NCBI GenBank assembly: GCA_031551045.1
Contig: JAVBOD010000058.1
Span: 1 to 18,559 of the forward strand
DNA: 18,559 nt
Direction of reading: 5' to 3'
From: JAVBOD01 sp031551045
GTDB taxonomy: Bacteria > Bacteroidota > Bacteroidia > Bacteroidales > UBA932
The position numbers and the translations under genes were made by a program. Below, one piece after another: positions 12,540 to 18,559 of this stretch. Within the stretch, counting starts at the first letter, position 1, and every line of letters begins with the position of its first letter. Under the pieces are notes generated by a model. That model did no database searches. It was not told where the DNA came from and was given only the letters and a program-made list of their open reading frames with translations.

Positions 12540-14651
12540 ATGGCAAATGTGTTGGCGCAAGACATAAAGTATCTTCCGGGAGTGGGGCCTAAGCGGGCGG
12601 AGTTGCTGTTTAAGGAATTGAACATGGTAACGTTCGGCGATTTGCTTTACACTTTTCCTTTTCGCTATATTGACCGTACGAAATTTTATGCGGTAAACGA
12701 AATCGATGCCGAATTGCCCTACATTCAACTACGCGGGAAAATTGTCCGTTTCGAAATGGCGGGTGGCGCCGGCCATCGGCAGAAACGCTACATTGCTTAT
12801 TTTTCGGATGGAACGGGAGTCGTTGAGCTGGTGTTTTTCCAAGGCATTAAATGGATACAGGAAAAACTGAAAGCCGGCGTGGAATATATTGTTTTCGGGA
12901 AACCCAGCGTTTTCAACGGAAAAATTAACTTGGTGCATCCCGAGGTGGACGAGCCGGCGGCCGAAAATGCAGCGCTCACTTCGTCGCTACAAGGTGTTTA
13001 TAATAGCACGGAAATATTACGCAACAACGGTTTGGGGCAACGGGCTTTTTTGAAGCTCATGCACACCCTTACAAATATGGTGCTGGACAAAGTGCCGGAA
13101 ACCTTGCCGCCGCATATCATTGCACAACAAAAATTAATGCCTTTGCGCGAAGCATTGTTGAATATTCACTTTCCGCAAGACGCCGAGTTGTTGAAGCAAG
13201 CGCGGTATCGCCTGAAATTCGAAGAACTTTTTTATATTCAATTGGGCTTGCTCAAGCAACGTTCCAACCGCATAGAAACCACGCGCGGTTTTGTGTTCCA
13301 ATCGGTGGGCGAAAGTTTCAATGCTTGTTACACCCGCTTACCTTTTCCGCTGACCGAAGCGCAAAAGCGCGTGATCCGCGAAATCCGCAAGGACATGGGA
13401 AGCGGCGAGCAGATGAACCGGTTGTTGCAAGGCGATGTGGGAAGCGGAAAAACCTTGGTGGCATTGCTATGCGCACTCATTGCCAACGATAACGGTTATC
13501 AGACTTGCATCATGGCGCCTACGGAAATCCTTGCGCGGCAACATTTCGAGAGTATCCATCATTTTTTGGAAGGAACAGGCGTGCAAATAGGAATTCTTAC
13601 CGGTTCGACTAAAAAGAAGGAACGGCGCGAATTGGCGGAACAATTATTAGACGGTTCATTGAAAATTTTAATCGGTACCCATGCGTTGATTGAAGATACG
13701 GTGCAGTTTAAAAATCTTGGATTGGTGGTAATTGACGAGCAACACCGTTTCGGCGTGCAACAACGTGCGCGTTTATGGGGAAAAAACGAAGCCAACCCGC
13801 CGCATGTGCTGGTAATGACGGCCACGCCTATTCCGCGTACGCTGGCGATGACGTTGTACGGCGATCTGGACGTGTCGGTGATTGACGAATTGCCTCCCGG
13901 GCGGAAACCGGTGAAAACGCTTCATTTCAACGATAGCAAACGCTTGCGGGTATTCGGTTTTATGAAAGAGCAAATAGCGGCCGGGCGACAAATTTATGTG
14001 GTGTACCCGCTCATTAAGGAGTCGGAAAAAATGGATTACAAAAATCTGGAAGACGGCTACACGAGCATCTCCCGTGCTTTCCCCCTGCCCGACTATGTCA
14101 CGGCGATTGTGCACGGACAAATGGCGGCCGAAAATAAAAATTTCGACATGCGACGCTTTGTCGAAGGCAAGGCTCATATTATGGTGGCTACTTCGGTAAT
14201 TGAAGTAGGCGTAAATGTTCCGAATGCCACGGTAATGGTAATTGAAAGCGCCGAACGTTTCGGGCTTTCGCAGTTGCACCAGCTGCGCGGGCGCGTGGGG
14301 CGCGGCGCCGAGCAATCGTATTGTATTTTGATGACGGGAAATAAGTTGAGTACCGAAGCGCGGAAACGTATGGAGTTGATGACTGCTACCAATAACGGAT
14401 TCGAAATTGCCGAAGCCGATTTGCAATTGCGCGGCCCCGGCGATTTGGAGGGAACGCAGCAAAGCGGCTTGGCATTTAACCTGCACATCGCCGATTTGGC
14501 GCGCGACGGGCAATTGCTGGAGCATGTGCGCAATATCGCATTTGCAATTTTAAATGAAGACCCTAACCTGTCTTTGGAAAAAAATGCTTTACTTTGTAAC
14601 CGGTTGAAACAACTGAAAGGGAATTCGGTTGATTATAGCGTAATAAGTTAA
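12540..14651 (+). CDS. recG: ATP-dependent DNA helicase RecG
   Basis: 703 residues from the ATG at 12540. An upstream in-frame ATG (12483) is rejected because the promoter lies between the two and because MANVLAQDIKYLPGVGPKRA is the normal N-terminus. RecG reverses stalled replication forks and processes branched DNA. Visible parts are the helix-hairpin start (YLPGVGPKRAELL), an OB-fold wedge domain, Walker A GDVGSGKT (from 298), the DEQH box DEQHRFGVQQR (from 399), TATPIPRTLAMTLYGDLDVS, and motif VI GRVGRG (584-589). The C-terminal DLQLRGPGDLEGTQQSG is typical. It heads a tight operon: its TAA overlaps the next ATG by one base (TAATGATG), suggesting translational coupling. Confidence 0.97.
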   Translation: MANVLAQDIKYLPGVGPKRAELLFKELNMVTFGDLLYTFPFRYIDRTKFYAVNEIDAELPYIQLRGKIVRFEMAGGAGHRQKRYIAYFSDGTGVVELVFFQGIKWIQEKLKAGVEYIVFGKPSVFNGKINLVHPEVDEPAAENAALTSSLQGVYNSTEILRNNGLGQRAFLKLMHTLTNMVLDKVPETLPPHIIAQQKLMPLREALLNIHFPQDAELLKQARYRLKFEELFYIQLGLLKQRSNRIETTRGFVFQSVGESFNACYTRLPFPLTEAQKRVIREIRKDMGSGEQMNRLLQGDVGSGKTLVALLCALIANDNGYQTCIMAPTEILARQHFESIHHFLEGTGVQIGILTGSTKKKERRELAEQLLDGSLKILIGTHALIEDTVQFKNLGLVVIDEQHRFGVQQRARLWGKNEANPPHVLVMTATPIPRTLAMTLYGDLDVSVIDELPPGRKPVKTLHFNDSKRLRVFGFMKEQIAAGRQIYVVYPLIKESEKMDYKNLEDGYTSISRAFPLPDYVTAIVHGQMAAENKNFDMRRFVEGKAHIMVATSVIEVGVNVPNATVMVIESAERFGLSQLHQLRGRVGRGAEQSYCILMTGNKLSTEARKRMELMTATNNGFEIAEADLQLRGPGDLEGTQQSGLAFNLHIADLARDGQLLEHVRNIAFAILNEDPNLSLEKNALLCNRLKQLKGNSVDYSVIS

Positions 14652-15490
14652 TGATGAAAAAAATAACCTTTTTACTTTTCTGCTTTTTAAGTTTTGTAAC
14701 ATTTCTAACAGCACAGAATACGTTGTGTGTCGAGACGAGAACTTATACCAAGGACAATCTGGTATTTCAGGGAGGCGAGCGATTGACGCTGGTGGCGAAC
14801 TATAAATGGGGCTTGATTAATTTGGATGTGGGCGAAGCAACCTTGACATTGCAGGAAGAAACATTCCGCGACACCCAGTATTTCTTTGCAAGAGGCGTTG
14901 CGAAAACCTATAAATTCTGGGATAACTTTTTTAAAGTACGCGATATTTACGAAGGACGCTTTTTGGCAACAAACCTGCGCCCTACGTATTTTTATCGCGA
15001 CATCAAAGAAGGCGATTACAAAATGACGAACACCTATCACTTCAATCAGGAAACGAATGTGATAAGCGCCTCTACCCAAAAAGGCAACAACGCCGAAAAA
15101 AAATTCGAACTGCAAGGAAAAACGTGCACATTCGATATTATCAGCTTATTCTACAACTCACGTAATTTGGATTTTTCCGATGTCACACCGGGTAAAACCT
15201 ACCCCATTTCTTTTGCTATAGACGACGAAGTGTATGATTTGCACTATCGCTACATCGGTATAGAGAACATCAAAGTAAGTAAACTCGGCACTTTCCGCTG
15301 CTTGAAATTTGCGGCGAAATTAGTAGCCGGCGAAGTATTTACCGGAAAAGAAGAATTAACCATTTGGATTACGGATGACAAAAACCGTATCCCGATGATG
15401 CTTGAAACGCCGATTGTCGTGGGGCGCGTGATAGCGCGCATCAGCGAATACGGCAATTTGAAACATCCTTTAACCAGTAAAATAAAATAG
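14651..15490 (+). CDS. Exported DUF3108 domain-containing protein
   Basis: 279 residues (or 278 from the second ATG at 14654). Residues 1-22 form a signal peptide (KKITFLLFCFLSFVTFLTAQ), with no lipobox Cys, so a periplasmic protein is expected. The rest is beta-rich: GERLTLVANYKWGLINLDVG, FFKVRDIYEGRF, TCTFDIISLFYNSRNLDF, then YRYIGIENIKVSKLGTFRCL and ELTIWITDDKNRIPMML. This layout matches DUF3108, whose fold resembles lipoprotein-carrier-like barrels but whose role is unproven. It sits between recG (1-nt overlap) and rseC (1-nt gap). The link to recG is probably only positional. Confidence 0.85.
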   Translation: MMKKITFLLFCFLSFVTFLTAQNTLCVETRTYTKDNLVFQGGERLTLVANYKWGLINLDVGEATLTLQEETFRDTQYFFARGVAKTYKFWDNFFKVRDIYEGRFLATNLRPTYFYRDIKEGDYKMTNTYHFNQETNVISASTQKGNNAEKKFELQGKTCTFDIISLFYNSRNLDFSDVTPGKTYPISFAIDDEVYDLHYRYIGIENIKVSKLGTFRCLKFAAKLVAGEVFTGKEELTIWITDDKNRIPMMLETPIVVGRVIARISEYGNLKHPLTSKIK

Positions 15491-15491
15491 G

Positions 15492-15911
15492 ATGAACACT
15501 TCCGGGAAAGTGGCTCATAAAGGAAAAGTGATCGCCGTTTCGGATGAAAAAATAGTAGTGAATATCATCAGCGAATCGGCTTGTGCGGCATGTCATGCAA
15601 AGGGCATGTGCACCATGGCCGATACCAAGGAAAAAAATATTTCCGTACCGGCGGCCGGGCGTCATTTTGAAATAGGAGAAGAAGTGCTTGTCGCCTTAAC
15701 TTCTTCGTTGGGATTACGCGCTGTTTGGTGGGCTTACCTTTTCCCACTGATACTTTTTCTGGCAGTGCTTTTAACTTTAGGCGGGATGAAACTTTCCGAA
15801 TTATACAGCGGAATGGCGGCTTTGGGCATAGTCGGCGTTTATTACGTTCTCCTGTGGCTTTCCCGGAATAAACTCAAGCGGAAATTTGTCTTTACGGTGG
15901 AGAAACTGTAA
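15492..15911 (+). CDS. rseC: RseC/MucC-family membrane protein (SoxR-reducing system)
   Basis: 139-residue inner-membrane protein. The N-terminal cytoplasmic part has the conserved cysteines CAACHAKGMC (Cys31, 34, 40), likely a metal or Fe-S site. Two membrane spans follow (about 77-97 and 105-123), separated by a short GGMKLSELYSG turn, then a basic tail. In E. coli RseC works with the Rsx/Rnf complex in reducing SoxR; in Bacteroidetes it normally directly precedes rnfB. Here it ends the recG operon and is parted from rnfB by an ATPase gene and two intergenic gaps. The ATG lies 1 nt after the preceding stop, so coupling is likely. Confidence 0.9.
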   Translation: MNTSGKVAHKGKVIAVSDEKIVVNIISESACAACHAKGMCTMADTKEKNISVPAAGRHFEIGEEVLVALTSSLGLRAVWWAYLFPLILFLAVLLTLGGMKLSELYSGMAALGIVGVYYVLLWLSRNKLKRKFVFTVEKL

Positions 15912-15956
15912 AATGAAATGTACCCAATCACAGTCTATATTTTTTACAATCAGAAT

Positions 15957-15989
15957 AATCTTGATTTTTATCTATGGAAAAATAAGATT
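15957..15989 (+). terminator. U-tract hairpin terminator of recG-DUF3108-rseC operon
   Basis: AATCTT-g-ATTTTT pairs with AAAAAT-AAGATT (12 bp, one bulge) around an 8-nt loop, followed by a run of T at 15988-15995. The stem is AT-rich, but the structure and T-run are those of an intrinsic terminator, 46 nt after the rseC stop. Confidence 0.6.
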
Positions 15990-16013
15990 TTTTTTGATTT
16001 TTTATAGATAAAA
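15966..16013. promoter_or_regulatory. 10-bp inverted repeat overlapping terminator and promoter
   Basis: TTTTATCTAT (15966-15975) and ATAGATAAAA (16004-16013) are perfect complements. The left arm lies in the rseC terminator and the right arm in the spacer of the next promoter. The two foldings exclude each other. It could be an operator or an alternative RNA structure, or chance in AT-rich DNA. Confidence 0.35.
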
Positions 16014-16022
16014 GTATATTTG
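15993..16022 (+). promoter_or_regulatory. Promoter of the DUF4143 ATPase gene
   Basis: TTTG (15993-15996), 18 nt, TATATTTG (16015-16022). The leader is about 12 nt. It shows the ATPase can be expressed independently of the recG operon. Confidence 0.55.
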
Positions 16023-16039
16023 TAAAAAAATAACGTGCG

Positions 16040-17332
16040 ATGAAACGGAAAATTTACACCGAGTTAATCAAGTGGAAAAATAAATCCGACCGGATGCCGC
16101 TTATTGTCAATGGAGCACGACAGGTGGGTAAAAGCTACATTTTACAGGAGTTTGGCAAACAGGAGTTTGATAATTACATTATTGCCAATCTTGAAACCGA
16201 TAAAGCCTTAGCGGAAAAATTTGAAGAAAACATAACTCCCGTCCCTATTATTCAATATTTGGAATCGGTTCATGCGCAGCGAATTACACCAGGTAAAACA
16301 TTGATTGTACTGGATGAAATTCAGGCAAGCGAAAGAGCCTTGACATCCTTGAAATATTTTTGCGAACAAGTTCCCGAATATCATGTGGTGGCGGCAGGTT
16401 CTTTGTTGGGAGTGGCCGTCAACCGGAAAAAATATTCGTTCCCGGTCGGAAAGGTCGATGAAATAACGCTGTTCCCCATGGACTTTGAAGAATTTTTATG
16501 GGCATTGAATCGGGAATATTTTGCCGTCAACATTCGTAAGCACTATGCGTCGAACGAGCCTTTGGACGTGCATTCCATGGCAATAGATTTTTATAATCAC
16601 TATTTGATTGTAGGCGGTATGCCTGCGGCGGTCAAAGAATTTATCCGCACCAATAGTTTTGTGGCTGTGTCCGATATTCAGAACAGGATTCTGAACGAAT
16701 ATATTGCCGATATGGTAAAATATGCCGAGCCATCCACAAGCATCAAGGTGCGCTCCTGTTATGAGTCTATTCCGGCTCAACTGGCAAAGGAGAACCACAA
16801 GTTTCAATATAGCGTTGTGCAGAAGGGTGGGAGCGCCACCATTTTCGGCGAGTCCATTGAGTGGCTCCGGTATGCCGGCGTGGTGCTGAAATGTCAAAAA
16901 ACGACACAAGGCACGATGCCTGTTAAAGTGCATGCCGATTTGAGCGATTTCAAACTGTACATGTCGGATGTCGGCCTGCTCACTATGCAGTCGGGCATGA
17001 TTGCACAAGCCATACTCTCTCCGATCGAAACAGATAATCCGTTTATCGGAGCTATTGCCGAGAATTATGTGGCGCAAGCTTTAGCTGCAAATTTATCGCC
17101 CCTGTTTTACTGGAAAAATGACAACACCGCCGAGGTGGACTTTGTGATTCAGCAAGGCATCGACGTGGTTCCTGTTGAAGTAAAAGCAGGAATGCGGGTT
17201 CGCTCCAAGAGTTTGGGGATTTTTATGGAAAAGTATAAATGTCCATACGCTATCCGCTTATCCAAAAAGAATTTCGGATTTGAGAACGGAATAAAAGCGG
17301 TACCGCTCTATGCTGCGTTTTGTATCCGCTAA
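16040..17332 (+). CDS. AAA_14/DUF4143 family ATPase
   Basis: 430 residues. The N-terminal AAA domain has Walker A GARQVGKS (25-32), Walker B LIVLDEIQ (88-95) and a sensor-like AAGSLLGV (118-125). LFPMDFEEFLWAL and GGMPAAVKEF are family signatures. The DUF4143 C-terminal domain ends with EVDFVIQ (365-371) and VPVEVKAG (377-384), an Asp...Glu-x-Lys arrangement like PD-(D/E)XK nucleases. These proteins are widespread and patchy in bacteria, and their role is largely unknown; mobile or stress-related functions are suggested. It stands alone between rseC and rnfB with its own promoter, which suggests a late insertion into that locus. Confidence 0.9.
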   Translation: MKRKIYTELIKWKNKSDRMPLIVNGARQVGKSYILQEFGKQEFDNYIIANLETDKALAEKFEENITPVPIIQYLESVHAQRITPGKTLIVLDEIQASERALTSLKYFCEQVPEYHVVAAGSLLGVAVNRKKYSFPVGKVDEITLFPMDFEEFLWALNREYFAVNIRKHYASNEPLDVHSMAIDFYNHYLIVGGMPAAVKEFIRTNSFVAVSDIQNRILNEYIADMVKYAEPSTSIKVRSCYESIPAQLAKENHKFQYSVVQKGGSATIFGESIEWLRYAGVVLKCQKTTQGTMPVKVHADLSDFKLYMSDVGLLTMQSGMIAQAILSPIETDNPFIGAIAENYVAQALAANLSPLFYWKNDNTAEVDFVIQQGIDVVPVEVKAGMRVRSKSLGIFMEKYKCPYAIRLSKKNFGFENGIKAVPLYAAFCIR

Positions 17333-17347
17333 GGAGAACGGGTTCTT

Positions 17348-17376
17348 CTGTGAATAAGCTTTGATTTTGTTCACAG
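17348..17376. other. Hairpin downstream of the ATPase gene
   Basis: CTGTGAA (17348-17354) and TTCACAG (17370-17376) are complementary arms about 16 nt after the ATPase stop. No T-run follows, so termination is uncertain. A second small stem, TGGCT/AGCCA, lies near 17420-17433. Nothing else was found up to the rnfB promoter. Confidence 0.35.
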
Positions 17377-17484
17377 CAATCTTGTAGAACAGCGCTTTTA
17401 TTCCCTCGCTATCACCTTGTGGCTATAAAGCCAAGAGTTCAATAAGTTCGAGATGACTCAGCCCCGACAGTGCATCCCATACTA

Positions 17485-17514
17485 TTGCTATTCTTATTGT
17501 TTTTCGTATTTTTG
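17485..17514 (+). promoter_or_regulatory. rnfB promoter
   Basis: TTG (17485-17487), 19 nt, TATTTTTG (17507-17514), a perfect -7 box. The leader to the ATG at 17544 is about 23 nt. Confidence 0.6.
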
Positions 17515-17543
17515 TAAAATATATCGAATTAGACCCTACATAA

Positions 17544-18410
17544 ATGACGACTACGTTTATCTTTACTGTTATTATGCTGAGTGTCCTCGGCATAGTATTG
17601 GCTGTGGTGCTCTACTTGGTTGCACAAAAATTCAAAGTAGAAGAAGACCCGCGTATCGACGAGGTGGAAACTCGCTTGCCGGGCGCTAACTGCGGAGGAT
17701 GCGGCTATGCCGGATGCCGTGCGTTTGCCGAAGCGTGCGTGAATTGCGACTCTATGGACGGGCTGTTTTGTCCCGTGGGTGGCGCCGACACCATGAGCAA
17801 TGTCGCAACATATCTTGGAAAAACCGCCCCCGAAAAAGAGCCCATGGTAGCGGTGGTACGTTGTGCCGGAAGCTGCGATAAACGTCCTCGCACGAATGTG
17901 TACGATGGAGCGCTGTCTTGCGCCGTATCGGCAACACTTTATGCCGGCGACACCGGTTGCCCGTTCGGTTGCTTGGGTAGCGGCGACTGTGTCCGCGCTT
18001 GTAAATTCGATGCTTTACATATGAATCCCGCAACAAGTTTGCCCGAAGTGGATGAAGAAAAATGTACCGCTTGCAATGCTTGTGTAAAAGCATGCCCGAA
18101 AGCGATTATCGAACTGCGCAAAAAAGGCCCGAAAGGCAGACGGGTATTTGTATCGTGCATCAATAAAGATAAAGGCAGCGTAGCGAAAAAGGTCTGTTCC
18201 GTAGCGTGTATCGCCTGCACAAAATGCCAGAAAGTATGCCCGTTCGATGCTATTACTATTGAAAATAATTTAGCCTATATCGATTTTAATAAATGCCGGA
18301 TTTGCCGGAAATGCGTTTCGGAATGCCCGACCAATGCTATTTGGGAAGTAAATTTCGGGCCGAAGAAAGACCCCCAAACTCCCAAACAGGAACTTGTTGA
18401 AGCTGTTTAA
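17544..18410 (+). CDS. rnfB: Rnf electron transport complex subunit B
   Basis: 288 residues. An N-terminal membrane anchor (about 4-27) is followed by the Fe-S domain with Cys50, 53, 58 and 76 (LPGANCGGCGYAGC). A cysteine-rich linker (Cys139, 143, 149, 153) and three ferredoxin-type clusters come next: Cys174/177/180/184, Cys222/225/228/232 and Cys251/254/257/261. RnfB takes electrons from reduced ferredoxin and feeds the membrane Rnf complex, which couples ferredoxin-NAD oxidoreduction to ion pumping. It is longer than E. coli RsxB (192 aa), as usual for anaerobes. All cysteines look intact. No other rnf subunit is visible, and the next ORF is a nucleotidyltransferase. Confidence 0.95.
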   Translation: MTTTFIFTVIMLSVLGIVLAVVLYLVAQKFKVEEDPRIDEVETRLPGANCGGCGYAGCRAFAEACVNCDSMDGLFCPVGGADTMSNVATYLGKTAPEKEPMVAVVRCAGSCDKRPRTNVYDGALSCAVSATLYAGDTGCPFGCLGSGDCVRACKFDALHMNPATSLPEVDEEKCTACNACVKACPKAIIELRKKGPKGRRVFVSCINKDKGSVAKKVCSVACIACTKCQKVCPFDAITIENNLAYIDFNKCRICRKCVSECPTNAIWEVNFGPKKDPQTPKQELVEAV

Positions 18411-18421
18411 ATTTTTAAAAA

Positions 18422-18559
18422 GTGAATCTGATTGAAAAAAATAAAGATGCCGTGATTTCCTTATGTAAAACACATAAGGTGGCGAAGCTTTTTGTTTTTG
18501 GTTCTGTGTTACGCGATGATTTTAGCGAAAAAAGCGACGTGGATTTGATCGTTTATTTT
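18422..18559 (+). CDS. Minimal nucleotidyltransferase (MNT), 3' end outside window
   Basis: From GTG at 18422 the frame stays open to the window edge (46 residues seen). It reads VNLIEKNKDAVISLCKTHKV, then KLFVFGSVLRDDFSEKSDVD and LIVYF. The motif GSVLRDDFSEKSDVD is the GSx10DxD nucleotidyltransferase signature of MNT proteins, many of which pair with HEPN-domain toxins and act as antitoxins by AMPylation. A stop at 18416-18418 rules out a start further upstream. The start lies 11 nt after the rnfB stop, so it is probably co-transcribed. Whether a HEPN gene follows cannot be seen. Confidence 0.85.
   Translation, partial: MNLIEKNKDAVISLCKTHKVAKLFVFGSVLRDDFSEKSDVDLIVYF

Noticed and set aside
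13773..14525. 250-aa minus-strand ORF inside recG
   Set aside because: Shadow of the conserved RecG helicase motifs; no start signals or domain of its own.

Overview
The window looks like a chromosomal segment from an anaerobic member of the Bacteroidetes, most likely order Bacteroidales. Three things point there. Promoters have the Bacteroidetes form TTTG-N18-21-TAnnTTTG. Leaders are A-rich and mostly lack Shine-Dalgarno sequences. The gene set is typical: HmuY-type lipoprotein, long-insert Rho, RseC with a six-cysteine-type Rnf subunit B, a 1177-residue pyruvate:ferredoxin oxidoreductase, DUF2795, DUF3108 and a GH109-like lipoprotein. Genus cannot be fixed from the sequence alone.

Layout. 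Positions 1-396 hold no large gene. They contain a consensus leftward promoter, a short structured leader and a probable 34-residue ORF. From 3021 down to 397 a TonB-dependent receptor and an HmuY-like lipoprotein form a leftward heme-uptake unit. Next come nifJ (3178-6711) and a GH109-like Gfo/Idh/MocA lipoprotein (6847-8295), both leftward, each closed by a clear hairpin terminator. The last leftward gene of this block is rho (8597-10378). Its 300-bp downstream gap is filled with nested palindromic repeats. rho and rpe (10602-11249, rightward) diverge from a shared intergenic region. A small DUF2795 gene (11262-11483, leftward) converges on rpe. Positions 11484-12539 are an accessory scar: a small ORF with a good Shine-Dalgarno, a cluster of hairpins, the C-terminal remnant of a leucine-rich-repeat surface protein, and a 153-bp MITE-like inverted repeat.

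The right third reads rightward. recG, a DUF3108 exported protein and rseC are packed with 1-nt spacings and end at a U-tract hairpin. A DUF4143-type ATPase with its own promoter follows. Then comes rnfB, again with its own promoter, and 11 nt after it a minimal nucleotidyltransferase that runs off the window.

How the genes connect. The oxidoreductase makes reduced ferredoxin from pyruvate. The Rnf complex, of which only RnfB is visible, oxidises ferredoxin and stores the energy as an ion gradient. RseC is the usual companion of Rnf in this phylum. The most notable architecture is that rseC is cut off from rnfB by the ATPase gene, and rnfB is followed by a nucleotidyltransferase rather than the expected rnfC. 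No CRISPR array, rRNA, tRNA or intact insertion sequence was seen. I found no clear-cut new enzyme system. The best leads are the repeat families, the leader at the left edge and the broken rnf locus.
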